Part shown: in pieces, positions 12,830-20,685 of the stretch
How the letters are laid out: every line of letters begins with the position of its first letter
Position numbering within the stretch: position 1 is the first letter of the stretch
Source of the DNA: Spirochaeta sp.
Lineage (GTDB): Bacteria; Spirochaetota; Spirochaetia; DSM-27196; Alkalispirochaetaceae
DNA: 28,049 bases
NCBI GenBank assembly: GCA_027859055.1
Contig: JAQIBO010000019.1
Coordinates: 1 to 28,049, forward strand
Direction: 5' to 3'
The notes under the pieces: model-generated
Told to the model about the DNA's origin: nothing
Database searches by the model: none
Seen by the model: the letters and a program-made list of their open reading frames with translations, nothing else
Program-made: the position numbers and the translations under genes

Positions 12830-14508
12830 TGCTTCATCTCCACATACCAGAACGGGATCAGATCCCCCTCGGTTTTCCGCACATGTGTGTCGTCAAAGGA
12901 CGCCGCCAGATGGTACGCCCGTTCCAACGCTTCGTCGAGGTAGCGCCGAAGTACCGCTATCGTACCCAGCGACCGGCCGCTTCCGGTGTCGACAAGCGGT
13001 TCGTCGGCATGCGCCGGCTCTTCCATGCGGTGGGTCAGCGCCTCACCAATACCAAATCCTTCAACTTCATCGGCATCGTCGCGGTGTATCCACGCCCCTG
13101 ACTGCAGATCGAACGCATATTCCGCCAGAAAGAACTGGCCGTACCGGGCCACAAACTCTATCGCATCGGCGATAAACTCGAACTCTTCGTCGGTTGTCAG
13201 GTAGTGGAAATTGAGGCGCACCCATCCCGGCTTGAGCCCCTCCTCTCCCGCTTCGATCCGGCGGTGGTACTTCTCCGACGTTTCCATGTCGATATTGAGC
13301 AGCCGGTGTCCGTATGGCCCCGCACAGGAACATCCAGCGCGCGACTGAATTCCGAACAGATCGTTCAGCAACCGGACGACAAAGCGGGGATGGAGGTAAC
13401 CATCACCGTAGCGCACATTGAACGAGTAGATCGCCAGGCGGTCACCAGAACTATCCGGTACAAGCGGCTCAATCTCCGGATGTTCGCCAAAGCGTTGATA
13501 CGCCCGCTGAAGCAGTGCCTGCTCTCTCGTATGGATCGCCTCAATACCCAGGGCGCGCTGGAGGTCGATCGCCAGGGCGGCGCGCATCGTCTGCAGGATA
13601 GCGGGGGTACCCGCCTTCTCACGCTCTTCCACGTTTTCCACGTAGTCCTGCCGCGTCGCGCTGACAAACCGGACCGTACCACCGCCTGCCACCGCCGGCG
13701 GCAGGTCCCGGCGAGAGACCGAGTCATGAACAACCAGACTTCCGGCTGCTCCGGGTCCACCGATGAACTTGTGCGGCGAAAAAAACACCCCGTCAAAGCG
13801 GGACTCCTCGTCACGGTGCATGTCGATCGCCACGTACGGCGCCGCAGCGGAAAAATCGAAGAAGGCGCGCGCGTCGTACCGGCGGAGCAGCCGGGCGACG
13901 GCGTACACATCGGTGCGAATACCGGTGACGTTGGACGCTGCCGAAAACGACCCGATCTTTTCGCGCCCCGCCCAGCGTTCGTCCCGCAGCTTTTCCTCCA
14001 GATCCGTCAGGCTCAGCATACCGGCACCGTCAAGTTCGATCTCGATAACCTCGGCAAATCCTTCGCGCCATGAGATCTCGTTGGAGTGGTGTTCGTAGGG
14101 ACCCACAAATACCACCGGTGCGACATCACTTTTGGCAGTTACTCCGAGGCGCTCGCGCGTGACCGGCGGAAGGTAGATCCCGAGCATCTGTTGCAGTCGA
14201 TGAATCGCGGCGGTCGCCCCGGCGCCAACGGCAACGAGATGGTACGAATCACCCGCGTTGAGATGCTGTTTGATCAGTTTTTCCGCGGCGGCAAGGCGGC
14301 GACCGGTCAGACGCCCGGTCGAGTCATCCTCGGTGTGCGTATTGGCGTACAACTCGAGGAGATAGCGCATGTACCGTTCTACAAAATAGAGACCCCGCCC
14401 GGAGGCGGTATAATCGGCGTAGGTAACGTAGCGCTCACCATAGGGTGTCAGGACCGTTGCATCCTGTCCGATCATCTCCCCGCGAATGGAGTCCCAGGAT
14501 AGTTGCAT
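12826..14508 (-). CDS. Class V aminotransferase (cysteine-desulfurase-like fold)
   Basis: The 560-residue protein has the class V pyridoxal-phosphate fold: TYADYTASGRGL at the N-terminus, SNVTGIRTDV, FFDFSAAAPYVAIDM, and SPHKFIGGPGAAG with the Schiff-base Lys near residue 247. QSRAGCSCAGPYGHRLL corresponds to the active-site Cys loop of NifS/CsdA-type enzymes. It is longer than typical desulfurases (about 400), because of a C-terminal extension of roughly 110 residues after FNFHYL-like sequence near 435. Whether it is a desulfurase, lyase or transaminase is unclear. The ATG at 14508 is 6 bases after TATACT and has no Shine-Dalgarno. It overlaps the CrtI-type gene downstream, suggesting a joint, unknown pathway. 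Confidence 0.85.
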   Translation of the reverse strand: MQLSWDSIRGEMIGQDATVLTPYGERYVTYADYTASGRGLYFVERYMRYLLELYANTHTEDDSTGRLTGRRLAAAEKLIKQHLNAGDSYHLVAVGAGATAAIHRLQQMLGIYLPPVTRERLGVTAKSDVAPVVFVGPYEHHSNEISWREGFAEVIEIELDGAGMLSLTDLEEKLRDERWAGREKIGSFSAASNVTGIRTDVYAVARLLRRYDARAFFDFSAAAPYVAIDMHRDEESRFDGVFFSPHKFIGGPGAAGSLVVHDSVSRRDLPPAVAGGGTVRFVSATRQDYVENVEEREKAGTPAILQTMRAALAIDLQRALGIEAIHTREQALLQRAYQRFGEHPEIEPLVPDSSGDRLAIYSFNVRYGDGYLHPRFVVRLLNDLFGIQSRAGCSCAGPYGHRLLNIDMETSEKYHRRIEAGEEGLKPGWVRLNFHYLTTDEEFEFIADAIEFVARYGQFFLAEYAFDLQSGAWIHRDDADEVEGFGIGEALTHRMEEPAHADEPLVDTGSGRSLGTIAVLRRYLDEALERAYHLAASFDDTHVRKTEGDLIPFWYVEMKQ

Positions 14509-14514
14509 AACTCA

Positions 14515-14543
14515 AGTATACCCGTATTCGCTGCGGCCGTCAG
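14515..14543 (-). promoter_or_regulatory. Promoter of the aminotransferase/CrtI operon, predicted leaderless
   Basis: On the minus strand CTGACG (14543-14538), 17 bases, TATACT (14520-14515), then 6 bases to the ATG at 14508. The -35 overlaps the last codons of fhs by four bases. Confidence 0.68.
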
Positions 14544-16276
14544 AACAGACCGCGCACCTGCTCCGTTTCCGGATCGATATCGACGCCACGAAATGCGGGG
14601 ACGCTCGGTAGACCCGGCATCGTCCGGATATCACCGGCAAGGGCGTAGATGAATCCCGCGCCGATACTGGGGCGGAGTTCCCGAATCGGAAAGATGAAGC
14701 CACTCGGCGCGTTTTTCAGACTCGGATCATGGCTGATCGAAAGGTGGGTCTTGGCGATACACACCGGAAGATCTCCGTATCCTGCCTCCTCGAACTGGGC
14801 GATCTGTTTCTTCGCCAACGGACTGATATCAAGGTCGGCGGCGCCGTACAGTCTGGTGGCTACCGTCCGCAGTTTCTCCTCCAAAGATGCGCTGGCCTCA
14901 TAGAGGAAGCGGGGCTCTTTCGGTGCTTCCGCTGCGGCGGCTACCGCATGGGCAAGCGCCTCAGCTCCGGCACCACCTTCCGCGTGGTGCTTCGTGACCA
15001 CCGCGTCGTAGGCCCCTGCCTCCTTCGCGGCGGCGGCGATCACGTCCCATTCCGCTTCGGTGTCGGTTCCGAACGCGTTAATCGCAACCACCACCGGTAC
15101 GCCGAACTCACCGGCGATGCGAAGATGCGCGCGAAGGTTGTCCAGACCGGCGCGCAGAAGTTCCAGGTTTTCACTCTGGTACTCGTCGGGCAACGGTCGT
15201 CCCGGGGTCACTTTGGGTCCGCCACCGTGCATCTTGAGGGCGCGCACCGTCGCAACCAGAACAACCACGTCGGGGAACATGCCGCTGACACGACACTTAA
15301 TGTCGAAGAACTTCTCCATACCGATATCCGCGCCGAAGCCACTCTCGGTGACGAGGAAGCCACCCTGGGCAAGGGCGATCTTGTCGGCGATCACCGACGA
15401 GTTACCGTGGGCGATGTTGGCAAACGGCCCCGCGTGAACAAACGCCGGCTGTCCCTCGATCGTCTGCAGCAGATTGGGCCACAGGGCGTCGCGCAGCAGT
15501 ACGGTGGCGGCACCGGCAACGCCAAGTGCCTCGGTGGTTACCGCGTTTCCGCTTTTGTCCCGGGCCACCACGATCCGGCCGATCCGCTCCCGCAGATCCG
15601 CCAGGTCGGTCGCCAGCGCCAGAACCGCCATCAGTTCGCTGGCGACGGTGATGTCAAAACCGCCCTGTCGGGGCGGGCCGTCGGTGAGTTCTCCCAGGCC
15701 GGTGATCACGTTTCGCACCGCCCGGTCGTTGAGGTCTACCACCCGGTTCCAGGAGATTGAATAGGGATCGATATCCAGTTTCGAGATGCCGCGCTTCTCA
15801 AAGAACGCGTCGGACCAGCGCGATTCGTGGTACATCTGATTGTCGATCGCCGCGGCCACCAGGTTGTGGGCCGCAGTAATCGCATGAATATCACCGGTCA
15901 GGTGCAGATTGAACTCTTCCATCGGGAGGATCTGGCTGTAGCCGCCCCCGGCGGCGCCGCCCTTTATCCCGAACGTCGGGCCCATCGACGGCTGCCGGAT
16001 CGCACACATCGCGTTCTTGCCGATCTTTCCAAGCCCCTGCGTCAATCCGACGGTAGGGGTGGTTTTCCCTTCACCGAGGGGCGTTGGCGTGATCGCGGTG
16101 ACATCGATGTAGCGGGCGTCGGGATGACGCGGCGCATTTCCCGCCGCCGGGTCAACCTTGGCAACATTTCTCCCCCATGGGAGCCACTTGTCTTCGGGAA
16201 GACCCGCGGTCGCCGCGATTTCGGCGATCGGACGCATCTTCGCTGCCTGGGCGATTTCAATATCTGATTTGTGCAT
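14540..16276 (-). CDS. fhs: Formate-tetrahydrofolate ligase (formyl-THF synthetase)
   Basis: The enzyme makes 10-formyltetrahydrofolate from formate, tetrahydrofolate and ATP, feeding one-carbon metabolism (and, in acetogens, the methyl branch of the Wood-Ljungdahl pathway). The protein has 578 residues, slightly longer than the usual 555-560. It starts MHKSDIEIAQAAKMRPIAEI, typical of the family, and shows the P-loop ITPTPLGEGKTT (62-73), AMCAIRQPSMGPTFGIKGGAAGGG, EFNLHLTGDIHAI and TESGFGADIGMEKFFDIKCR. The ATG at 16276 is chosen over 16309 by family alignment and because a -10 ends 6 bases before it. GGAAG lies too close to the ATG to work as a standard ribosome site. Its neighbours are separately transcribed, so a Wood-Ljungdahl cluster is not indicated. 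Confidence 0.95.
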   Translation of the reverse strand: MHKSDIEIAQAAKMRPIAEIAATAGLPEDKWLPWGRNVAKVDPAAGNAPRHPDARYIDVTAITPTPLGEGKTTPTVGLTQGLGKIGKNAMCAIRQPSMGPTFGIKGGAAGGGYSQILPMEEFNLHLTGDIHAITAAHNLVAAAIDNQMYHESRWSDAFFEKRGISKLDIDPYSISWNRVVDLNDRAVRNVITGLGELTDGPPRQGGFDITVASELMAVLALATDLADLRERIGRIVVARDKSGNAVTTEALGVAGAATVLLRDALWPNLLQTIEGQPAFVHAGPFANIAHGNSSVIADKIALAQGGFLVTESGFGADIGMEKFFDIKCRVSGMFPDVVVLVATVRALKMHGGGPKVTPGRPLPDEYQSENLELLRAGLDNLRAHLRIAGEFGVPVVVAINAFGTDTEAEWDVIAAAAKEAGAYDAVVTKHHAEGGAGAEALAHAVAAAAEAPKEPRFLYEASASLEEKLRTVATRLYGAADLDISPLAKKQIAQFEEAGYGDLPVCIAKTHLSISHDPSLKNAPSGFIFPIRELRPSIGAGFIYALAGDIRTMPGLPSVPAFRGVDIDPETEQVRGLF

Positions 16277-16282
16277 ACTTCC

Positions 16283-16311
16283 GGTATAACACGGTCCCGG
16301 CCAATCCACAA
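16283..16311 (-). promoter_or_regulatory. Promoter of fhs, predicted leaderless
   Basis: On the minus strand TTGTGG (16311-16306), 17 bases, TATACC (16288-16283), then 6 bases to the ATG at 16276. The -35 match is only moderate. It lies in the loop of the hairpin at 16297-16325. Confidence 0.6.
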
Positions 16312-16325
16312 GGAACGATTGCCGG
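16297..16325. other. Hairpin overlapping the fhs -35, just after qor
   Basis: CCGGCCAATC (16297-16306) pairs with GATTGCCGG (16317-16325) with one bulged base. The ten-base loop covers most of the fhs -35. It starts 7 bases after the qor stop on the minus strand. It may end the qor transcript, though no T tract follows, or be an operator for fhs. Confidence 0.4.
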
Positions 16326-16331
16326 ACGCGA

Positions 16332-17312
16332 TCAGTTGATCACAAAGACCGTTGAACCGGTTGTTTCCCGCGCTTCGAGGGCACGATGCGCCTCTGCCGC
16401 TTCTTCGAGGGTGTACCGCTGCCGGACGGGAATGGTAACGTCACCGGAGCGGACGACGGAAAACAGCTCGCCCGCATTTTCTTCCAGCTCTTCCCGGGAG
16501 GCAACGTAATGAAACAACGACGGCCGCGTCAGAAACAGCGACCCGTGACGTGAGAGCATCACCGGGTCGAACCCCTCTACCGCACCGGAACTCTGGCCAA
16601 AGCTGACCAGCAAACCCCGCTGGCGGAGACACTGCAGGCTTTGCTCCATCGTGTCGCGTCCAACCGAATCGTACACTACGGCAACACCGGCCCCACCGGT
16701 GATCTCCCGCACCCGGTCCACCACATCCTCTTCGCGATACAGAACCGGGTAGGAACAGCCGTTTTCACGGGCCAATTCGGCTTTCTCCGGGCTTCCCACG
16801 GTACCGATAACTGTGACCCCGAGATATGCCGCCCACTGGCAGAGGATAAGCCCAACCCCTCCGGCCGCTGCATGGACAAGGATCGTGTCTTCCGAACTGA
16901 CCGGATAGGTCTGGCGCAACAGGTAGCGTGCGGTCATCCCTTTCAGCATCATCCCCGCCGCCTGTTCAAATTCGATCTCATCGGGAAGCGCCACGAGGCG
17001 GTCCGCCGGAACGGTCCGGTATTCGGCGTAGGTTCCCAGCGAGGTCACCACGAACGCCACGCGCTGACCGGCGCTCCAGCCGTTGACATCCGGGCCGATC
17101 GCGTCGATGACGCCGGCACCTTCCAGGCCAATACCACTGGGTAACGAGGGTACGGGATAATACCCCGTCCGGTGATAGGTATCTATGTAGTTAAGACCGG
17201 CCGCGTAGAGACGGACACGAACTTCGCCCGCGCCGGGCTCAGGTTTGGGCGTTTCAACGACGGAGAGCACATCCGGCCCCCCGTGGGTGGTGAATTGTAC
17301 TGATTTGGGCAT
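16332..17312 (-). CDS. qor: NADPH:quinone oxidoreductase (zinc-independent MDR family)
   Basis: The 326-residue protein belongs to the medium-chain dehydrogenase/reductase superfamily without zinc ligands, as in QorA. Seen are LYAAGLNYIDTYHRTGYYP (38-53), GLEGAGVIDAIG (62-73), GQRVAF, the NADPH-binding HAAAGGVGLILCQWA (147-161) and the C-terminal TTGSTVFVI. It probably reduces quinones with NADPH in the cytoplasm, protecting against redox cycling. Unlike most first genes here it has a leader: a promoter (17331-17360), and GGGAGAGG about 7 bases before the ATG at 17312. Confidence 0.92.
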   Translation of the reverse strand: MPKSVQFTTHGGPDVLSVVETPKPEPGAGEVRVRLYAAGLNYIDTYHRTGYYPVPSLPSGIGLEGAGVIDAIGPDVNGWSAGQRVAFVVTSLGTYAEYRTVPADRLVALPDEIEFEQAAGMMLKGMTARYLLRQTYPVSSEDTILVHAAAGGVGLILCQWAAYLGVTVIGTVGSPEKAELARENGCSYPVLYREEDVVDRVREITGGAGVAVVYDSVGRDTMEQSLQCLRQRGLLVSFGQSSGAVEGFDPVMLSRHGSLFLTRPSLFHYVASREELEENAGELFSVVRSGDVTIPVRQRYTLEEAAEAHRALEARETTGSTVFVIN

Positions 17313-17330
17313 ACTGCTACCTCTCCCTCG

Positions 17331-17360
17331 ATGATACCACGTTCAAACGGTCCGTTGCAA
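17331..17360 (-). promoter_or_regulatory. Promoter of qor
   Basis: On the minus strand TTGCAA (17360-17355), 18 bases, TATCAT (17336-17331). The predicted start gives a leader of about 12 bases or slightly more, containing the ribosome site GGGAGAGG. Two 9-base direct repeats flank the -35. Confidence 0.55.
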
Positions 17361-17368
17361 AACGGTCC
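17345..17368. repeat. Direct repeat AAACGGTCC x2 around the qor -35
   Basis: AAACGGTCC occurs at 17345-17353 and 17360-17368, 15 bases apart, with a further AACGG at 17371-17375. They bracket the -35 of qor. This is a possible operator for a redox or quinone regulator, but chance is not excluded. Confidence 0.4.
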
Positions 17369-17905
17369 CTAACGGCTTTGGACCGGAAGATAGAACCGTA
17401 CCCCCAATCCCACACCGAACTCTTCATCGGTCTCGGGATAGATGCCCACTCCCGGTGAGATCTCGCCAAACAGTTCAAGCGGCACGGAGGGAAAGAGAAA
17501 CAGGGAGAGTGCCACCGGCAGCCGGACGCCGACACTGCCGTTATCGCCGAGACGCCCCAGCACACCCAGGCCCACGGAGGGTACTACGTAACGACCACCG
17601 GCGGTCTCTATCAGGGCGAGATGGTATATCACGTCGCTGTGGAGGTACACGGACCCCTCGTCCTGGAACGACCACGCCGCGAGGGCGTCGAAACCGAAGC
17701 CGGACTCCGGAAACCACAGCTTTGCGCTTATCCCGCTCGGTTCGCCGAAAAACAGGCCGCCGCCGACGATCGCCGGTCCACGGGCCAGCCCCGCAAGCTC
17801 GATACGCTCGCGATCCTCCGCCTGTGAGTTGGCCTGCGCACCGACGGCGAACGCGCCACCAACCCACAACAGCAGAACTAAGAACGGAAGTCGTCTGGAA
17901 TTCAT
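17369..17905 (-). CDS. Small secreted outer-membrane beta-barrel protein (DUF3996-like)
   Basis: The 178-residue protein has a signal peptide (RRLPFLVLLLWVGGAFA, cleavage near residue 23). It then shows short alternating strands rich in Gly and aromatic residues: GEPSGISAKLWFPESGFGF, VYLHSDVIYHLALIE, VGVRLPVALSLFL, PLELFGEISPGVGIYP and a terminal GVGLGVRFYLPV. This order is characteristic of spirochaetal DUF3996/OmpA-like eight-strand barrels. The start could be the ATG at 17905 or the ATG at 17917, 4 bases after the aminotransferase stop; AAAAGG is directly adjacent to 17917 and 11 bases before 17905, so I prefer 17905 but am unsure. Last gene of the operon starting at 20624. Confidence 0.75.
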   Translation of the reverse strand: MNSRRLPFLVLLLWVGGAFAVGAQANSQAEDRERIELAGLARGPAIVGGGLFFGEPSGISAKLWFPESGFGFDALAAWSFQDEGSVYLHSDVIYHLALIETAGGRYVVPSVGLGVLGRLGDNGSVGVRLPVALSLFLFPSVPLELFGEISPGVGIYPETDEEFGVGLGVRFYLPVQSR

Positions 17906-17921
17906 CGTGCGGTTCATCCTT

Positions 17922-19202
17922 TTACTCGGGTTGAAAAAACTGTTCAATTCTTCGGCACGCCTCCAGCACGCGCGGCGCGGCACGGTCCAGAAACTGATCG
18001 TCCTCCTGCCAGGCGCCACTGTAGTACAATTTGAGAATCTGCGCTCCGTTGAAGTCCACGCTGGATATCCGCAACCGCAACGTCTCCGGGTGTTCACCGA
18101 ACGCAGTACCCGGGAGGGCGGCGACGGACATCCTGGTCAGGAGCTCGCGAGAAAGATCTTCGCTGCTGCGGATCCCGTACCGGGATTTCAACATTTCCGC
18201 GTACGACGAAAAATCGGGATACAGGTAGAACGCGCCCGCAGGGCGACCGTAATCCACGCCGAGACGCCGCAGCGTTTCCCACACGCGCATCGTCACCCGA
18301 TGGTGAATCTCCGTGCACGTGTGAATGTACTCTTCAATCTCGGGATATTCCTGAAACGCCGCCATGACGCTGTACTGAATTGGCGTGGAAACGGCGGAAA
18401 ACGTCTCACTGGCGATCGCGCGCAGTACGGTAAACACGCGCTCCATTCCACTGGGAACCAGCGCCACCCCGACGCGAAAGCCGCCGAGGGACAGGTGCTT
18501 ACTGAGACCGGTTGTGACGATCGTCCCTTCCGGATAGTGGCGGGCGATGCTCCGGTGGTACGTTTCAAAGGAAACGCGGGCGTAAATTTCGTCGGAAATG
18601 ACCAGAACGTTGTGCTCCCGACACACCGCGGCGATCTCGGCGAGTTCGTCATCGGAATAGGTCATGCCCGTCGGGTTTGCCGGGTAGTTGAGAATCAGTT
18701 TGCGCGGGTTACGGCCGGCGTCCCGGGCGGCGCGGATCGCCGTATCCAGGGTGGCCCCGTCCAGTTTGTACGCGGTATCGGGGTTCAGAAAGATCTTGAT
18801 GACCTGATCGCGGGTTATCAGCGTCTGCGGAATATAGCTGACCCACGAGGGTACCGGAAACAGGAGATCTCCATCCACCGCCAGCTGGATGTCAAAGATC
18901 AGCTCCTTGCTTCCCGGTCCGATCATCGCCACGAAATTGTCGTTGTTGATGCCGTGACGTTCGAGGATGTACCGCCGCGCCTCGTCGCGAAGCGATTGCA
19001 GCCCCGCCGCCGGCATATACTGATTGCGCCCGGCATACCCGGAGATCCGTTCCTGAATCAGCGGGTGCACCGGAAAGGGGGATTCGCCGAACCCCATATG
19101 GTAGACGGTCTCCCCGCGTTCGCGCATCCGCGCCACCTCTTCATTGATAAGGAGCGTCGGGGAGAATTTCAGACCCTGTAATGAATCGCGAACATGTACC
19201 AT
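17922..19202 (-). CDS. Class I/II pyridoxal-phosphate aminotransferase
   Basis: The 426-residue protein shows NQYMPAAGLQSLRDEAR (N-terminal substrate lobe), LILNYPANPTGM (NPTG motif), VISDEIYARVSF (cofactor Asp and Tyr) and TGLSKHLSLGGFRVG with the Schiff-base Lys. The C-terminal LRISSVDF includes the carboxylate-binding Arg. It most resembles aspartate/aromatic-type aminotransferases. The specific substrate cannot be read. The ATG at 19202 lies 12 bases after the stop of the flavocytochrome gene, with GAGG about 4 bases upstream, so it is translated from the same transcript. Confidence 0.9.
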   Translation of the reverse strand: MVHVRDSLQGLKFSPTLLINEEVARMRERGETVYHMGFGESPFPVHPLIQERISGYAGRNQYMPAAGLQSLRDEARRYILERHGINNDNFVAMIGPGSKELIFDIQLAVDGDLLFPVPSWVSYIPQTLITRDQVIKIFLNPDTAYKLDGATLDTAIRAARDAGRNPRKLILNYPANPTGMTYSDDELAEIAAVCREHNVLVISDEIYARVSFETYHRSIARHYPEGTIVTTGLSKHLSLGGFRVGVALVPSGMERVFTVLRAIASETFSAVSTPIQYSVMAAFQEYPEIEEYIHTCTEIHHRVTMRVWETLRRLGVDYGRPAGAFYLYPDFSSYAEMLKSRYGIRSSEDLSRELLTRMSVAALPGTAFGEHPETLRLRISSVDFNGAQILKLYYSGAWQEDDQFLDRAAPRVLEACRRIEQFFQPE

Positions 19203-19214
19203 CGTGCCTCACCG

Positions 19215-20624
19215 CTACATCGCAAACGCTTCGAAATGGATGTGGCCACCGGGGACCCCATGGGACCGCAGACCGCGAACCAGCGTGTCCATCATCGGTC
19301 GCGGACCACATACGAAAAATTCGCGGCCGGTTCCAACCAACCCCTGCCGGACAAGTTCTTCGATCGAGATGCGCCCGGGAGAGCACGTCACCCCCGACGG
19401 CAGGCCATCGATCTCCTGAACTTCCTCGTGTGTTGCCGCCCGTGAAAAGAACAGTTGTATGTGGAGTGCCGGGAGGTGCGCGAGGTACTCACGAAGTCGG
19501 TCTACCGCAAAGAGTTCGTCCGGCGTGCGCAGCGCCCAGATCAGGTGGAGCGGCCGACCTGCGGCGGTACCAGGTTTGGCGGCGGCACCCCCGGCGAGCT
19601 CACCGAGCATACTCAGAAACGGGGTAATACCGATGCCCCCGGCAAGCATCACGATCGGCCGTCTGTCACCGACACGATCACAGCGAAACACGCCGTAGGG
19701 TCCATCGACCAGCACGGGCGAGCCGGACTGAAGCTGCGGAAGCGCAGCGGTGAAATCGCCGATTCCCTTGGCGCTGAAAGCGAGCCGCGACTCCTCCGGC
19801 GCCGAGGAGATGGTAAACGGATGCTCTTCCGCACCGGGAACGCCGTCGGGAAACCGAAAATACGCGAATTGCCCGGCGCGGTGACGGAACATCTGTTCCG
19901 CCGGCGGCGTGATCCGGACGGTGGTAACGACGTCGTTTTCCCGAACCACCTCGTCAACGGTAAACGGTGTCGCCCGTCGCCGCGCCGGGGCAACGCCTTT
20001 GTGCCAGCCGTACATGCCGAGGGCAACGACAAACCAGAGCACCATCACGCCGCTGCGCCAGATATCCTCCTGCGTGGAAAACGCGATCAACACGTGGGCG
20101 AGCACGAGAAAGGCCGCAATCACCACCAGGTTGTGAAACCGGCGGAGATGGTGGTACTGCCAGCGCCAGCGCTCGGCGGCGTAGGTGCGAAGCCATCGCA
20201 CCGGACGAATTCGCGCCACCCGTGACTCCACCATGAAGACGAGCGTCGCGAGGATGACGATGACAAACAGCGTGATCGCGGCGATGCCGAAAAGCTGTTG
20301 CACCGTGACGGCGGGAAAGATGACGCTCTTTATGACGACATGGGTCAGCGCCATCACGGTGGCGGCGATCGCCATATAACCGTGGAACCGGTACATCCGG
20401 GCCACCCCGTACAGCTGCTCCCAATACGCCGGCCGTGCAGCGATAATAAACTGGTTGAGATACCAGACGTAGGCAAACACCCCCACCGCCATCGACAGCG
20501 CCCAGCTCTCGAGGAGATTGGACCAGAATCCGGCGAGGTACAGACTGAGCGGGATAAGAGGTGACAGAAGATACGCGATGATCCAGAACGGCCGTTCCAG
20601 CCGTCGGCGAAGCGAGACGGTCAT
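19215..20624 (-). CDS. Ferric-reductase-like transmembrane flavocytochrome with FNR-type domain
   Basis: The 469-residue protein has about six membrane helices in its first 215 residues, followed by an FAD/NAD(P)H domain. Two helices carry histidine pairs spaced as in bis-heme ferric reductases and NADPH oxidases: His81/His95 and His164/His177. The reductase part shows HPFTISSAP (FAD), GDFTAALPQLQSGSPVLVDG, LAGGIGITPFLSML (nucleotide) and FFVCGPRPMMDTLVRGL. It would move electrons from NAD(P)H across the inner membrane to iron or another acceptor. The ATG at 20624 has no Shine-Dalgarno and is 9 bases after an extended -10, so the leader is nearly absent. First gene of an operon with an aminotransferase and a beta-barrel protein. 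Confidence 0.88.
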   Translation of the reverse strand: MTVSLRRRLERPFWIIAYLLSPLIPLSLYLAGFWSNLLESWALSMAVGVFAYVWYLNQFIIAARPAYWEQLYGVARMYRFHGYMAIAATVMALTHVVIKSVIFPAVTVQQLFGIAAITLFVIVILATLVFMVESRVARIRPVRWLRTYAAERWRWQYHHLRRFHNLVVIAAFLVLAHVLIAFSTQEDIWRSGVMVLWFVVALGMYGWHKGVAPARRRATPFTVDEVVRENDVVTTVRITPPAEQMFRHRAGQFAYFRFPDGVPGAEEHPFTISSAPEESRLAFSAKGIGDFTAALPQLQSGSPVLVDGPYGVFRCDRVGDRRPIVMLAGGIGITPFLSMLGELAGGAAAKPGTAAGRPLHLIWALRTPDELFAVDRLREYLAHLPALHIQLFFSRAATHEEVQEIDGLPSGVTCSPGRISIEELVRQGLVGTGREFFVCGPRPMMDTLVRGLRSHGVPGGHIHFEAFAM

Positions 20625-20633
20625 ATCCGTGTC

Positions 20634-20642
20634 AATGTATCA
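20634..20642 (-). promoter_or_regulatory. Extended -10 promoter element of the flavocytochrome operon
   Basis: On the minus strand TGA-TACATT fits an extended -10 (TGnTAnnnT); the hexamer TACATT is 20639-20634. No good -35 is seen. The ATG follows after 9 bases, so the predicted leader is only 2-3 bases. Confidence 0.45.
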
Positions 20643-20685
20643 CCAGTCGAAACGATTGACGAGAGCTTGCAGCACATCGTGCGCG

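Noticed and set aside
14540..17312. fhs plus qor as a Wood-Ljungdahl or C1 cluster
   Set aside because: The genes have separate promoters and no other folate, CO dehydrogenase or corrinoid genes are present.
17829..19181. 450-codon plus-strand frame opposite the class I aminotransferase
   Set aside because: No family motifs and low-complexity Arg/His-rich composition, while the opposite strand encodes a textbook aminotransferase.
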